A DNA stretch of 12,736 nt from UMGS946 sp048421225 (GTDB taxonomy: Bacteria > Bacillota > Clostridia > Christensenellales > CAG-138). Below, in pieces: positions 1-5,974 of this stretch. Below the pieces are notes generated by a model. The model was not told the origin of the DNA. It saw nothing but the letters and a program-made list of their open reading frames with translations, and did no database searches. The position numbers and the translations under genes are program-made. Within the stretch, counting starts at the first letter, position 1; every line of letters starts with the position of its first letter. The stretch is taken from positions 1 to 12,736 of the forward strand of contig DBFNRV010000037.1 in assembly GCA_048421225.1 (NCBI GenBank), given 5' to 3'.

Positions 1-2
1 AC

Positions 3-470
3 TGCTATGTTTGTCCGGAGGGTTATCTATTGCGTCGCCGAACAACCAACCGGCAAGGCTACAGGGAATACTACAGCAGCGCTGAGGATTGTGAGAACTG
101 TCCAAGGCGAAAAGAGTGTTTCGGAGCCAGTACAAAGCGGAGGGAGGCGACAAGGCATGTATGGCAAGGAGAATTGGAACAGGCGGATAAATTCACCAAG
201 ACGCCCGCGGGCAAGCGACTGTATGCGTGGCAGAAGCAAACGATCGAGCGTTCCTTTGCGGACGCCAAACAGCTGCATGCCTTCCGATATGCCCGCATGC
301 TGGGGATTGCCAACATGCGGGAGCAAGCCTTCCTCACCGCCGCAATCCAGAACATGAAGAAGATGGCCTCCCTGCTGTGGAGTCCGCTTCGTTTCCTTCC
401 GCTTAGCTTTCACCTTGCGCGCCCAAGCCCAAGCTTCGGCGGTATCATGGGCTTTGTCGACGGCCTGTGA
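3..470 (+). CDS. IS1182-type transposase, C-terminal part (cut by window start)
   Basis: The frame is open from the first bases of the window, so the gene begins upstream and only about 155 C-terminal residues are seen. A cysteine cluster (CYVCPEG, then CENCPRRKECF) is followed by IERSFADAKQLHAFRYARMLG and ends in an alanine/methionine-rich helix (MREQAFLTAAIQNMKKMA). This order of a Cys-rich insert, then an R-rich segment with the last catalytic glutamate (probably the E of TIERSF), matches DDE transposases of the IS1182/IS4-like group. Such enzymes cut and join the ends of their own insertion sequence. The C-terminus appears intact, but the terminal inverted repeat cannot be located because the left end is missing. 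The element may be complete beyond the window or a fragment. It marks the start of an accessory region that runs to the guaA 3' end. Confidence 0.8.
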   Translation, partial: CYVCPEGYLLRRRTTNRQGYREYYSSAEDCENCPRRKECFGASTKRREATRHVWQGELEQADKFTKTPAGKRLYAWQKQTIERSFADAKQLHAFRYARMLGIANMREQAFLTAAIQNMKKMASLLWSPLRFLPLSFHLARPSPSFGGIMGFVDGL

Positions 471-510
471 AAGCATTTGCTTTCTTTTTGTTGTCGCCCT
501 CATATTGAAC

Positions 511-539
511 TTGACAAATCAAACTAAATATGACATAAT
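511..539 (+). promoter_or_regulatory. Sigma-A promoter with extended -10 for the HTH gene at 585
   Basis: A perfect -35 (TTGACA, 511-516) and a -10 (CATAAT, 534-539) are separated by 17 bp. The TG dinucleotide at 531-532, one base before the -10, makes it an extended -10. Transcription would start near 546, giving a leader of about 40 nt that contains the AGGAGG at 571-576. An inverted repeat TTGACA/TGTCAA (511-516 and 555-560) brackets the promoter, and TGACA recurs at 531-535. This could be an operator for the HTH protein itself, which is inference. Confidence 0.75.
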
Positions 540-584
540 GACCATATAGTGACGTGTCAATATTTTCGTAAGGAGGAAGTGAAT

Positions 585-1364
585 ATGGCTCAAAAAACGA
601 TACTTGGTAACGAAGACCTCGGAAGAAAAATTAGAATCAGACGCAATGAACTTGGTCTCACGATTGAAGAAGCGGCCTTGCGAGCCGGTGTGGGCACGAA
701 AACATGGTGCCGATATGAGTCGGGAGGCTCCATCCGCAAGGACAAATGCAAGGGTATTTGTAAAGCTTTAAACTGGCGTAATTTCCCTGGCGATACAAGC
801 GAAGAAAAAAAGAAAAACTTAGTGGAAGAATATAGGGATCATGAAGCTTGGTCTCAGTTCTTGGCTGATAACTATGGGGCCAGGGCGGCCGTATCTTTTA
901 CTGTAGGCAGCGATATGCTGCTCGACTATATTGAACAGGATATGTCTGATCTTGCCTCTATGCCTCTCGGCTCACATATTGGTCAATTGAGTACGTCCTT
1001 TATAAAAGAGGAGCTCCCTGCTCAGTTTTTGATGCGGTATAACTATGATCTCCTTTATCAAATAAAATGCACGCTAAACCAATTACGCATGAGGGCCAAA
1101 ACCGGGATGCCCATGACGGCTCATTCGGTGATGGAGGAACTCATAATCTATTTATGCAGCGAGGAAGCAAAAGCGTTTATTGAACTCAGCGACGGTGCTT
1201 ATGAGTTTGATGATGACAGAGAATTTGATTACTATGAAGACTGGGTCTTTAATCTGTTCGATGATATGGATATTATTACTTTTCTGTATTCTAATCGGAA
1301 CCTGGAAGAAGAACACCCATACCATTTTGTGCACTGGACTGACCAACAGTTTTACACAGATTGA
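585..1364 (+). CDS. XRE-type helix-turn-helix protein with long unrecognised C-terminal region
   Basis: The product is 259 residues. ATG 585 is chosen because AGGAGG (571-576) lies 8 nt before it; a longer reading from GTG 549 would place the ribosome binding site inside the gene. Residues about 10-64 form a Cro/C1-type helix-turn-helix (LGRKIRIRRNELGLTIEEAA, then AGVGTKTWCRYESG), so DNA binding is likely. The rest (about 70-259) matches no family I recognise. It looks mostly helical and has a strikingly acidic, aromatic stretch near residues 206-230 (YEFDDDREFDYYEDW). The promoter is strong and close. The next gene starts 58 bp downstream with its own ribosome binding site and no terminator between, so the two are probably one transcript. 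A regulator of the pair, or a sensor with a DNA-binding head, are both possible. The HTH call is secure; the overall function is unknown. Confidence 0.8.
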   Translation: MAQKTILGNEDLGRKIRIRRNELGLTIEEAALRAGVGTKTWCRYESGGSIRKDKCKGICKALNWRNFPGDTSEEKKKNLVEEYRDHEAWSQFLADNYGARAAVSFTVGSDMLLDYIEQDMSDLASMPLGSHIGQLSTSFIKEELPAQFLMRYNYDLLYQIKCTLNQLRMRAKTGMPMTAHSVMEELIIYLCSEEAKAFIELSDGAYEFDDDREFDYYEDWVFNLFDDMDIITFLYSNRNLEEEHPYHFVHWTDQQFYTD

Positions 1365-1422
1365 TTCTGTGGTCAGAAGCAAATGGAACCATAGAAATAC
1401 AAAATGAGAATGGAGGAAGCTT

Positions 1423-2043
1423 ATGTTTGAACAGATGAAGTGGAAAGATGTCTATGAACTCTGGAAGATGTGCCGTTATCATTTTTCCAAGGCGCTTACC
1501 GACCCTGTATTCGCCGAAGTGGTATTTGTAGAATACGAGCAAGATGGTTACATCTATGGGTACGATTGGCTTAAAACTGTAGAGGCTCAGGAAAGAAAAC
1601 AACTGATTAAAAAGAATCCCATAGAATTTATGTATTTCACGAAGCCTACCAATAAGGGAACGATCCAAACTGCCGAAATGCTGATTGAAGCTCGAAACGA
1701 AGAGGAACTTGCCGCCATCTGGATAGCTGCCACAGCCAAAGAATTGTCTGAATACTGGATTAGAAATGGTGTCGGACATTATGCAAGTATACTTCATATG
1801 GCTGCACGCGAATTTTTAAGAACTCAGTATGTTTTGTGGCACCACGCAATGAAAAGGCTGGTGCCGGAGATCATGGTTCCTTTGTCTGTTCTAGAGAATA
1901 TTGTCTGTAAAGATGCAGAACCAGTTATGGGACTTATTCAAATGAATACCGTATTGCTGAAAAGCACTTGGAGTATTTTGAGATATTCCTCTTTGAAAGA
2001 CAGAGAATTGCTAAAATCTCGCTGTCGTATGAGCCCAGAATGA
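1423..2043 (+). CDS. Uncharacterised 206-residue protein, partner of the HTH gene
   Basis: I do not recognise a family. ATG 1423 has GGAGGA at 1412-1417, 5 nt upstream, so the start is well supported. The protein is soluble-looking with no signal peptide or membrane segment. It is rich in aromatic residues at the N-terminus (WKDVYELWKMCRYHF, then YEQDGYIYGYDW) and looks helical in the second half (EELAAIWIAATAKELSEYW, MAAREFLRTQYVLWHHAMKRL). It follows the HTH gene by 58 bp on the same strand and probably shares its promoter. A regulator-plus-effector pair, such as a toxin-antitoxin-like or phage-related module, is conceivable from the layout only; no catalytic motif supports it. The C-terminus (LKSRCRMSPE) ends at a normal stop. 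Downstream, the strand direction switches to the mobile-element remnants. Confidence 0.65.
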   Translation: MFEQMKWKDVYELWKMCRYHFSKALTDPVFAEVVFVEYEQDGYIYGYDWLKTVEAQERKQLIKKNPIEFMYFTKPTNKGTIQTAEMLIEARNEEELAAIWIAATAKELSEYWIRNGVGHYASILHMAAREFLRTQYVLWHHAMKRLVPEIMVPLSVLENIVCKDAEPVMGLIQMNTVLLKSTWSILRYSSLKDRELLKSRCRMSPE

Positions 2044-2087
2044 TTCAAAACAATTGCAAAAGGCGGCGATATGGTATTTTAGCAGGT

Positions 2088-2305
2088 CTACCAGATGCTA
2101 TCTGTTAAATGGAAGAAGACCATGATGGCTCCATAAAACTTTTCGTAGAAGAATTTGCGGTCAATGCGACCAGAGATCGTGATGCAGCCTGTTTTTTCAA
2201 TTCTTCGTTCATCTTTCTGATGAGCTTGTAGGCATACTGGACGGAAACACCCAGTTCTGCCGCAACCTCATCGACACGCATAAAAATCTGTCCTGCTATA
2301 GGCAA
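2088..2305 (-). pseudogene. Frameshifted excisionase-like small HTH gene of a Tn1549-like element
   Basis: Read on the minus strand, the first half gives MRVDEVAAELGVSVQYAYKL followed by IRKMNEELKK. This is the helix-turn-helix core of a roughly 65-75 residue DNA-binding protein common in Tn916/Tn1549-like conjugative elements, probably excisionase-like or regulatory. After the lysines the frame changes into unrelated residues (QAASRSLVALTANSS) and stops at 2105. In the neighbouring frame the expected family tail is intact: GCITISGRIDRKFFYEKFYG, then AIMVFFHLTDSIW and a stop at 2088. The break lies at a run of six A (2192-2197 on the complement). One extra A would restore ...LKKTGCITISGR. Either a one-base deletion inactivated the gene, or a sequencing error or slippage is involved. 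The start is TTG 2305 (AGGAGG only 3 nt upstream) or the internal ATG 2281. Confidence 0.75.
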
Positions 2306-2409
2306 TTACCTCCTTTCCTTGCCGTAATAATTGCCGTTCTCCCACTCAGACTCTGACAGGCAACCCCTTCCGGCGCTGTGTCGTTTTCTTTTCCCCTTGG
2401 CAGGCTCAT
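2296..2409 (-). CDS. Possible 37-residue ORF upstream of and overlapping the HTH pseudogene
   Basis: A minus-strand ATG at 2409 opens a frame of 37 codons (MSLPRGKENDTAPEGVACQS and on to RKGGNCL) that stops at 2296-2298, just inside the TTG start of the next gene. The same frame stays open upstream to about 2465 without a usual start codon (reading LNDRPTDTFSREVGED), so it may be the tail of something longer or a remnant. The AGGAGG that would serve the downstream gene lies in the last codons, an arrangement typical of translational coupling. No convincing ribosome binding site precedes the ATG. The residue mix looks protein-like, but I do not recognise the family. Confidence 0.3.
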   Translation of the reverse strand: MSLPRGKENDTAPEGVACQSLSGRTAIITARKGGNCL

Positions 2410-2465
2410 ATCCTCGCCTACTTCCCTGGAGAAAGTATCTGTTGGACGATCATTCAGTTTTCGCT

Positions 2466-2586
2466 AAGCAAATATGCTTCATGTTATCATCATACTAAGC
2501 ATTTATGCTTATATAAAGAGGCTTGCAGAAAGAATATTAAGCAAATATGCTTTAATTTATATTGACAATCCTAAACATATATGCTA
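2466..2586. promoter_or_regulatory. Four-copy palindromic operator array AAGCAwwwwTGCTT
   Basis: Three exact-arm copies lie at 2466-2479 (AAGCAAATATGCTT), 2497-2510 (AAGCATTTATGCTT) and 2539-2552 (AAGCAAATATGCTT). A degenerate fourth at 2573-2586 (AAACATATATGCTA) runs into the -10 of the regulator promoter. The start-to-start distances are 31, 42 and 34 bp. The first two are close to whole helical turns, which would put bound dimers on one DNA face. The sites sit between two divergent genes and upstream of an XRE regulator, so they are most likely its binding sites for autorepression and for control of the divergent genes. The repeats are seen directly; the binding protein is inferred. Confidence 0.8.
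2489..2517 (-). promoter_or_regulatory. Possible divergent promoter around operator 2
   Basis: On the minus strand a -35-like TTTATA (2512-2517) and a -10-like TATGAT (2489-2494) are 17 bp apart. The palindrome at 2497-2510 fills the spacer. Transcription would start near 2482 and run towards the small ORF and the frameshifted HTH gene. The -35 is only 4 of 6, so the call is tentative. Operator placement in the spacer fits simple repression. Confidence 0.4.
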
Positions 2587-2590
2587 CACT
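2562..2590 (+). promoter_or_regulatory. Extended -10 promoter of the XRE regulator gene
   Basis: TTGACA (2562-2567) and TACACT (2585-2590) are separated by exactly 17 bp. TG at 2582-2583 gives an extended -10. The degenerate operator at 2573-2586 covers the spacer and the first bases of the -10, so a bound repressor would block polymerase. The start site would be near 2597, with a short leader that includes AGGAG at 2614-2618. Confidence 0.75.
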
Positions 2591-2627
2591 GACTGCGTTG
2601 GAATACATAGAACAGGAGTTGGCTATT

Positions 2628-3152
2628 ATGGCGATTGGTGAAAGAATCCACTTTTTCCGCAACCTGCGGGGCATGACACAGAAATATCTCGGTACACAGT
2701 TGGGCTTTCCCGAAAAATCTGCCGATGTTCGTTTGGCTCAGTATGAAACAGGGACACGCACCCCCAAGGCGGATATAACGCAGGCTCTGGCAAATGAGTT
2801 TGAAGTATCACCGTTGGCTCTGGCCGTGCCTGACATCGACTCCTATCAAGGCCTTATGCACACGCTGTTCACGCTGGAGGATAGATACGGCTTGAAAGTC
2901 GTTGAGTGCGACGGGGAAGTGCATCTGCGTGTGGATGTATTCAAGGGCAAGGATGCTGCTGAACTGAGCGATTCCATGATTGCCTGGCGGGAACAGGCTG
3001 CGAAGCTGGAAGCTGGGGAGATCACCAAAGAGGAATATGACCGTTGGCGTTATCGCTACCCTGAATTTGACACAACCCGCCATTGGGTAAAAATCCCCGA
3101 CCAGCGTTTTATGGAATGGCTGATCTCTGATCTGGACAAGGATAAAGAATAA
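2628..3152 (+). CDS. XRE-family regulator of a Tn1549-like integrative element
   Basis: The product is 174 residues. ATG 2628 is preceded by AGGAG (2614-2618) at 9 nt. An upstream in-frame start at 2562 would lie inside the -35 box, so it is rejected. Residues about 4-60 form a Cro/C1 helix-turn-helix (GERIHFFRNLRGMTQKYLG, then RLAQYETGTRTPK). Motifs such as MAIGERIHFFRNLRGMTQKY, DSYQGLMHTLFTLEDRYGLK and AKLEAGEITKEEYDRWRYRY are those of a regulator I recall as common in Tn1549-like conjugative elements of gut Clostridia, of about this length. It probably binds the AAGCAwwwwTGCTT palindromes in its own promoter and controls the divergent excisionase-like gene. The gene looks intact and ends at a strong hairpin terminator. 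No relaxase, integrase or conjugation gene is present in the window, so the element is either decayed or continues elsewhere. Confidence 0.85.
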   Translation: MAIGERIHFFRNLRGMTQKYLGTQLGFPEKSADVRLAQYETGTRTPKADITQALANEFEVSPLALAVPDIDSYQGLMHTLFTLEDRYGLKVVECDGEVHLRVDVFKGKDAAELSDSMIAWREQAAKLEAGEITKEEYDRWRYRYPEFDTTRHWVKIPDQRFMEWLISDLDKDKE

Positions 3153-3161
3153 AAAACGCAA

Positions 3162-3200
3162 AAAAGGTCTTACCGACTCAGAAAATCGGTAAGACCTTTT
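3162..3200. terminator. Strong hairpin terminator after the XRE gene, possibly bidirectional
   Basis: A perfect 15-bp stem (AAAAGGTCTTACCGA, 3162-3176, with its complement at 3186-3200) encloses a 9-nt loop. It begins 9 nt after the regulator stop. On the plus strand the stem ends in TTTT followed by CGTTTA. On the minus strand it is followed by two T6 runs (complement of 3151-3165), so it may also stop guaA transcripts from the other side. Confidence 0.85.
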
Positions 3201-3366
3201 CGTTTATAGATAAGTTATGTGTTGCACCTGCAACCCAACCGTGACCTGTCTGATAATCCAGCAAGTACGATTTTGGCAAGTGCTATCAAATGGGGAAGAA
3301 AACCTCTCCAAATCGCCACTTTTTCGGCTCAAAGGCCGTAAAAAACAGGGATAGGATAAAATTTTT
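3201..3366. other. Junction between accessory DNA and guaA; putative island attachment region
   Basis: This 166-bp stretch has no gene. It lies between the mobile-element regulator's terminator and the guaA stop codon at 3367-3369. It contains an imperfect inverted repeat: TTTTTCGGC at 3320-3328 pairs with GCCG at 3335-3338 and AAAAA at 3340-3344, with one bulged T. The 3' end of guaA is an established integration hotspot for genomic islands. The attachment core would be expected at the guaA end itself, here GAGTGGGAG before TGA on the coding strand. The second attachment copy is not recognisable in this window and the integrase is absent, so the assignment rests on context. Confidence 0.35.
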
Positions 3367-4893
3367 TCACTCCCACTCGATAGTTCCAGGAGGTTTACTG
3401 GTTATATCGTAGACTACTCTATTTACGTGCGGGACTTCGGCGATTATGCAGTCGCTGACCCGCTTAAGCACAGGATAAGGTATATCAGCCCAGTCTACCG
3501 TCATAGCGTCCGTAGAGGTTACGGCGCGTACGCCTATCGCATAGTCATATGTGCGCAAATCGCCCATAACGCCAACGCTTCGTATTCCGGTAAACACTGT
3601 AAAGTATTGCCACAGCGCCCGATCAAGGCCCGCGTTTTTAATCTCACGCCTAAGTATATAGTCGCTTTGTCGCAGAATTTCGAGTTTCTCTCTAGTCGCC
3701 TCGCCCATCACGCGTATAGCAAGCCCAGGGCCTGGGAACGGCTGCCGCCAAACCAGCTTTTCAGGAATACCCAAGCTTTCACCAAGCTCCCTTACCTCAT
3801 CTTTGAACAGAGACCGGAGAGGTTCAATTATTCCCTTAAAGCTTATATCCCTTGGCAGACCGCCCACATTATGATGGCTCTTTATCACCGCGGAGCCTCC
3901 GCTACCGCTCTCAATAACATCGGGATATATCGTACCCTGTAAGAGAAAGTCGACATCCCCCAACTTTTTTGCTTCCTCCTCAAATACGCGTATAAATTCG
4001 GCGCCTATGATTTTGCGTTTTTCTTCTGGCTCCACAACCCCCTTCAGCTTATTTAAAAACCGATCGCCAGCATCTACCGCCACTATATTGAGTCCCAGCG
4101 AATCACGGTAAAAATCCATTACCTCGCACGCCTCGTTTTGGCGCAGCAAGCCATGATCGACGAATATGCACGTTAACCTGTCGCCTATGGCCTTGTGCAC
4201 CAAAACGGATGCAACGGACGAATCGACCCCGCCGCTGAGTCCGGCAATCACCCTGCCTCCGCCAACCTTTTCGCGAATTTCATCGATCAGCGTTTGGGCA
4301 AGGTCCTGCGGGTTCCAATCGCAGCTCAGGCCGCATATACTCTTTAAAAAGTTTTTAAAAATATAAGCGCCCTGTATGGAATGCGCTACCTCGGCGTGAA
4401 ACTGTATTCCATACAGCTTCCTCGCATCATCAGCGATCGCAGCATATTTGCAGCTTTTGGTTTCAGCTATTACATTGAATCCATCGGGAATTTTAGATAT
4501 GGAGTCGTTATGGCTCATCCACACGGTTCCATTAGTGATTCCTTCAAATAATGGATGCTTAGAGAAGCAAACGTTGGTATTACCATACTCTCTGACGGCG
4601 GCCTCTTCAACCTCGCCGCCAAAATGCTTGGCCATGTACTGCATTCCATAGCATATCCCAAGGACAGGCACGCCAAGGTTAAATATTTCATCCGAACACT
4701 TCCGCGAGCCGTCTACGTGCGCGCTGTCAGGGCCTCCGGAGAGTATTATTCCGCTCAGATATTCCCCCCTTATCCTTTCAATGGGGGCGTCGTTGGGCAA
4801 TAATTCACTGAAAACCCCCGCTTCGCGCACCCTGCGCGCTATCAGCTGGTTATATTGGGCTCCAAAGTCAAGTACGACAATTCTTTCCTTCAT
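3367..4893 (-). CDS. guaA: GMP synthase (glutamine-hydrolysing)
   Basis: GuaA makes GMP from XMP, ATP and glutamine in the cytoplasm, the last step of de novo guanine nucleotide synthesis. The 508 residues show the full domain order. The class I glutamine amidotransferase domain (about 1-185) has nucleophile C81 in GICYGMQ and the H166/E168 pair in GIQFHAEV; most homologues have HPE, here HAE. The ATP pyrophosphatase domain has the P-loop SGGVDSS (220-226). The C-terminal dimerisation domain has RQPFPGPGLAIRVMGE and the typical end KPPGTIEWE. The start is supported by AAGGAGGA about 5 nt upstream. A perfect TATAAT on the coding strand at 4920-4925 may be its -10, but the -35 is poor. I saw no purine riboswitch. 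The intact C-terminus shows that any island insertion at its 3' end kept the reading frame. Confidence 0.97.
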   Translation of the reverse strand: MKERIVVLDFGAQYNQLIARRVREAGVFSELLPNDAPIERIRGEYLSGIILSGGPDSAHVDGSRKCSDEIFNLGVPVLGICYGMQYMAKHFGGEVEEAAVREYGNTNVCFSKHPLFEGITNGTVWMSHNDSISKIPDGFNVIAETKSCKYAAIADDARKLYGIQFHAEVAHSIQGAYIFKNFLKSICGLSCDWNPQDLAQTLIDEIREKVGGGRVIAGLSGGVDSSVASVLVHKAIGDRLTCIFVDHGLLRQNEACEVMDFYRDSLGLNIVAVDAGDRFLNKLKGVVEPEEKRKIIGAEFIRVFEEEAKKLGDVDFLLQGTIYPDVIESGSGGSAVIKSHHNVGGLPRDISFKGIIEPLRSLFKDEVRELGESLGIPEKLVWRQPFPGPGLAIRVMGEATREKLEILRQSDYILRREIKNAGLDRALWQYFTVFTGIRSVGVMGDLRTYDYAIGVRAVTSTDAMTVDWADIPYPVLKRVSDCIIAEVPHVNRVVYDITSKPPGTIEWE

Positions 4894-5307
4894 GAATTCC
4901 TCCTTGTGTCATTTAGGTTATTATATTGATATCTTTCCCTTACGTTCGCAGTTTCTAAAGCCGCGCGTTGGCCATGAAATACACATCGTATGATACTCAA
5001 TACTTTTAAGCTGATACATACAAATGGTTGATTTCTAATGCCTATGGCGCCAAGCATAATCGGCGGCGTGCGGATTTATCCACCAGCATATTATAAAACA
5101 ACATAGAGCTGATGGAAAGCTCTATAAATAATGTTTGACCGCCGATATATACATTATAAAAATTATGCATTAATTTACGGCGATCATCAAGCCCGACTAC
5201 TAAATATATTATTGCCTTTAATGAAAGTTAAAAACAGTTCAAACGTCTGGTTTAACTCCATTGCAAAATTAAAAAAACAGGATTAAAATAGGCGGGGGGT
5301 GGTTTAA
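4894..5307. other. 414-bp intergenic region between divergent guaA and eda with nested inverted repeats
   Basis: No gene is visible. The region is AT-rich and holds several inverted repeats. An 8-bp hairpin lies at 5103-5110/5118-5125 (ATAGAGCT and AGCTCTAT, 7-nt loop). AACAT/ATGTT (5100-5104 and 5131-5135) could extend around it with unpaired bases. An outer 8-bp pairing ATCGGCGG/CCGCCGAT joins 5059-5066 with 5139-5146. A further bulged palindrome, AGTT-c-AAAC/GTTTAACT (5236-5257), lies 50 bp before eda and looks like an operator. A weak promoter reading (TTGCAA 5261-5266, TAAAAT 5284-5289) would start inside the eda ribosome binding site and is doubtful. No match to a riboswitch class I can name. 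Confidence 0.5.
4920..4925 (-). promoter_or_regulatory. Possible -10 box of guaA
   Basis: TATAAT on the minus strand lies 27 nt before the guaA start codon. No good -35 stands 16-18 bp upstream (best is CGAACG-like). A start near 4912 would leave a leader of about 18 nt that includes the AAGGAGGA. Tentative. Confidence 0.35.
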
Positions 5308-5952
5308 ATGGATTTGCTAAAAAAACTGGAGAACGCTAATATATTCGCAATATTGCGAGCGGTGCCGAATGAAAATTTGATAGAAGTTGCAAACGCGCTG
5401 GTCGGTGGAGGAATCAGTGCCATTGAGGTTACTTTTGACCAGAGGGGCGAGGGCTTTGAAACGACGCGGGCGATAGAGCTGCTTGCGGACAACTTTGGAG
5501 ACAGGATTGTTGTAGGCGCCGGAACGGTGATGACAAAGCGCCAGGCAAAGCTCGCGCATGACGCTGGAGCTAAGTTTGCTGTCTCACCAAACACGGATGC
5601 GAATGTGATCGCATATACCAAGGAATTGGGCCTGTTCAGCATGCCTGGGGCGCTTACGCCGACAGAGGTAGCGCATGCGTATGGATGCGGCGCCGATATG
5701 GTTAAGCTTTTTCCCGCGGGGACTATGGGACCCAAGTACTTTGAAGCGCTGAGAGGGCCGATGCCTCATATCCCGCTGGCAGCGGTAGGAGGAATTACAC
5801 CGGAAAATATAGCGATGTTTAAAACGTGTGGCGCGTCGGCTTTTGGAATAAGCTCAGGGCTATGCAATTCAGCGTTGATACAACAGCGCCGTTATAATGA
5901 TATTATGATAAATTGCATTAATTTTTTTAACGCCCTTAATAATACGCATTAG
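5308..5952 (+). CDS. eda: KDPG/KHG aldolase
   Basis: This class I aldolase cleaves 2-keto-3-deoxy-6-phosphogluconate to pyruvate and glyceraldehyde-3-phosphate, and many homologues also act on 4-hydroxy-2-oxoglutarate. The 214-residue length is typical. Visible landmarks are the N-terminal FAILR (R17), the catalytic glutamate in AIEVTF (E40), GAGTV near 71-75, the Schiff-base lysine K133 in DMVKLFPA, and the phosphate-binding VGGITPEN near 159. The start ATG has a G-rich ribosome binding site (GGGGGGTGG, 5294-5302). No kdgK, uronate isomerase or dehydratase gene is adjacent, so it stands alone here; it may serve hexuronate/gluconate use or simply keto-acid clean-up. The 3' end converges on the YccF gene with only 22 bp between the stop codons and no clear terminator. 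Confidence 0.93.
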   Translation: MDLLKKLENANIFAILRAVPNENLIEVANALVGGGISAIEVTFDQRGEGFETTRAIELLADNFGDRIVVGAGTVMTKRQAKLAHDAGAKFAVSPNTDANVIAYTKELGLFSMPGALTPTEVAHAYGCGADMVKLFPAGTMGPKYFEALRGPMPHIPLAAVGGITPENIAMFKTCGASAFGISSGLCNSALIQQRRYNDIMINCINFFNALNNTH

Positions 5953-5974
5953 GATAATCTTGGTTAGGGATTGT

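Noticed and set aside
27..503. 158-codon minus-strand open frame opposite the transposase
   Set aside because: It is the antisense shadow of a clear IS1182-type transposase frame and shows no family features.
2339..2378. CTCCCACTC at 2339-2347 matches the guaA 3' end (3370-3378), suggesting an attachment-site pair
   Set aside because: Only 9 bp match with no similarity on either side, and the first copy lies inside a possible short ORF of the element. Chance is a sufficient explanation.
3320..3344. Inverted repeat TTTTTCGGC/GCCGtAAAAA near the guaA stop as an intrinsic terminator
   Set aside because: The T runs are paired within the stem and no T run follows the hairpin on either strand, so it is not a standard terminator.
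3427..3942. 171-codon plus-strand open frame opposite guaA
   Set aside because: The minus strand encodes a full, well-conserved GMP synthase; this frame has no ribosome binding site or recognisable motif.
4894..5100. Purine riboswitch upstream of guaA
   Set aside because: The conserved core elements of purine aptamers are not recognisable on the guaA strand.
5261..5289. TTGCAA-N17-TAAAAT as the eda promoter
   Set aside because: The predicted transcript start falls inside the ribosome binding site, leaving no usable leader.
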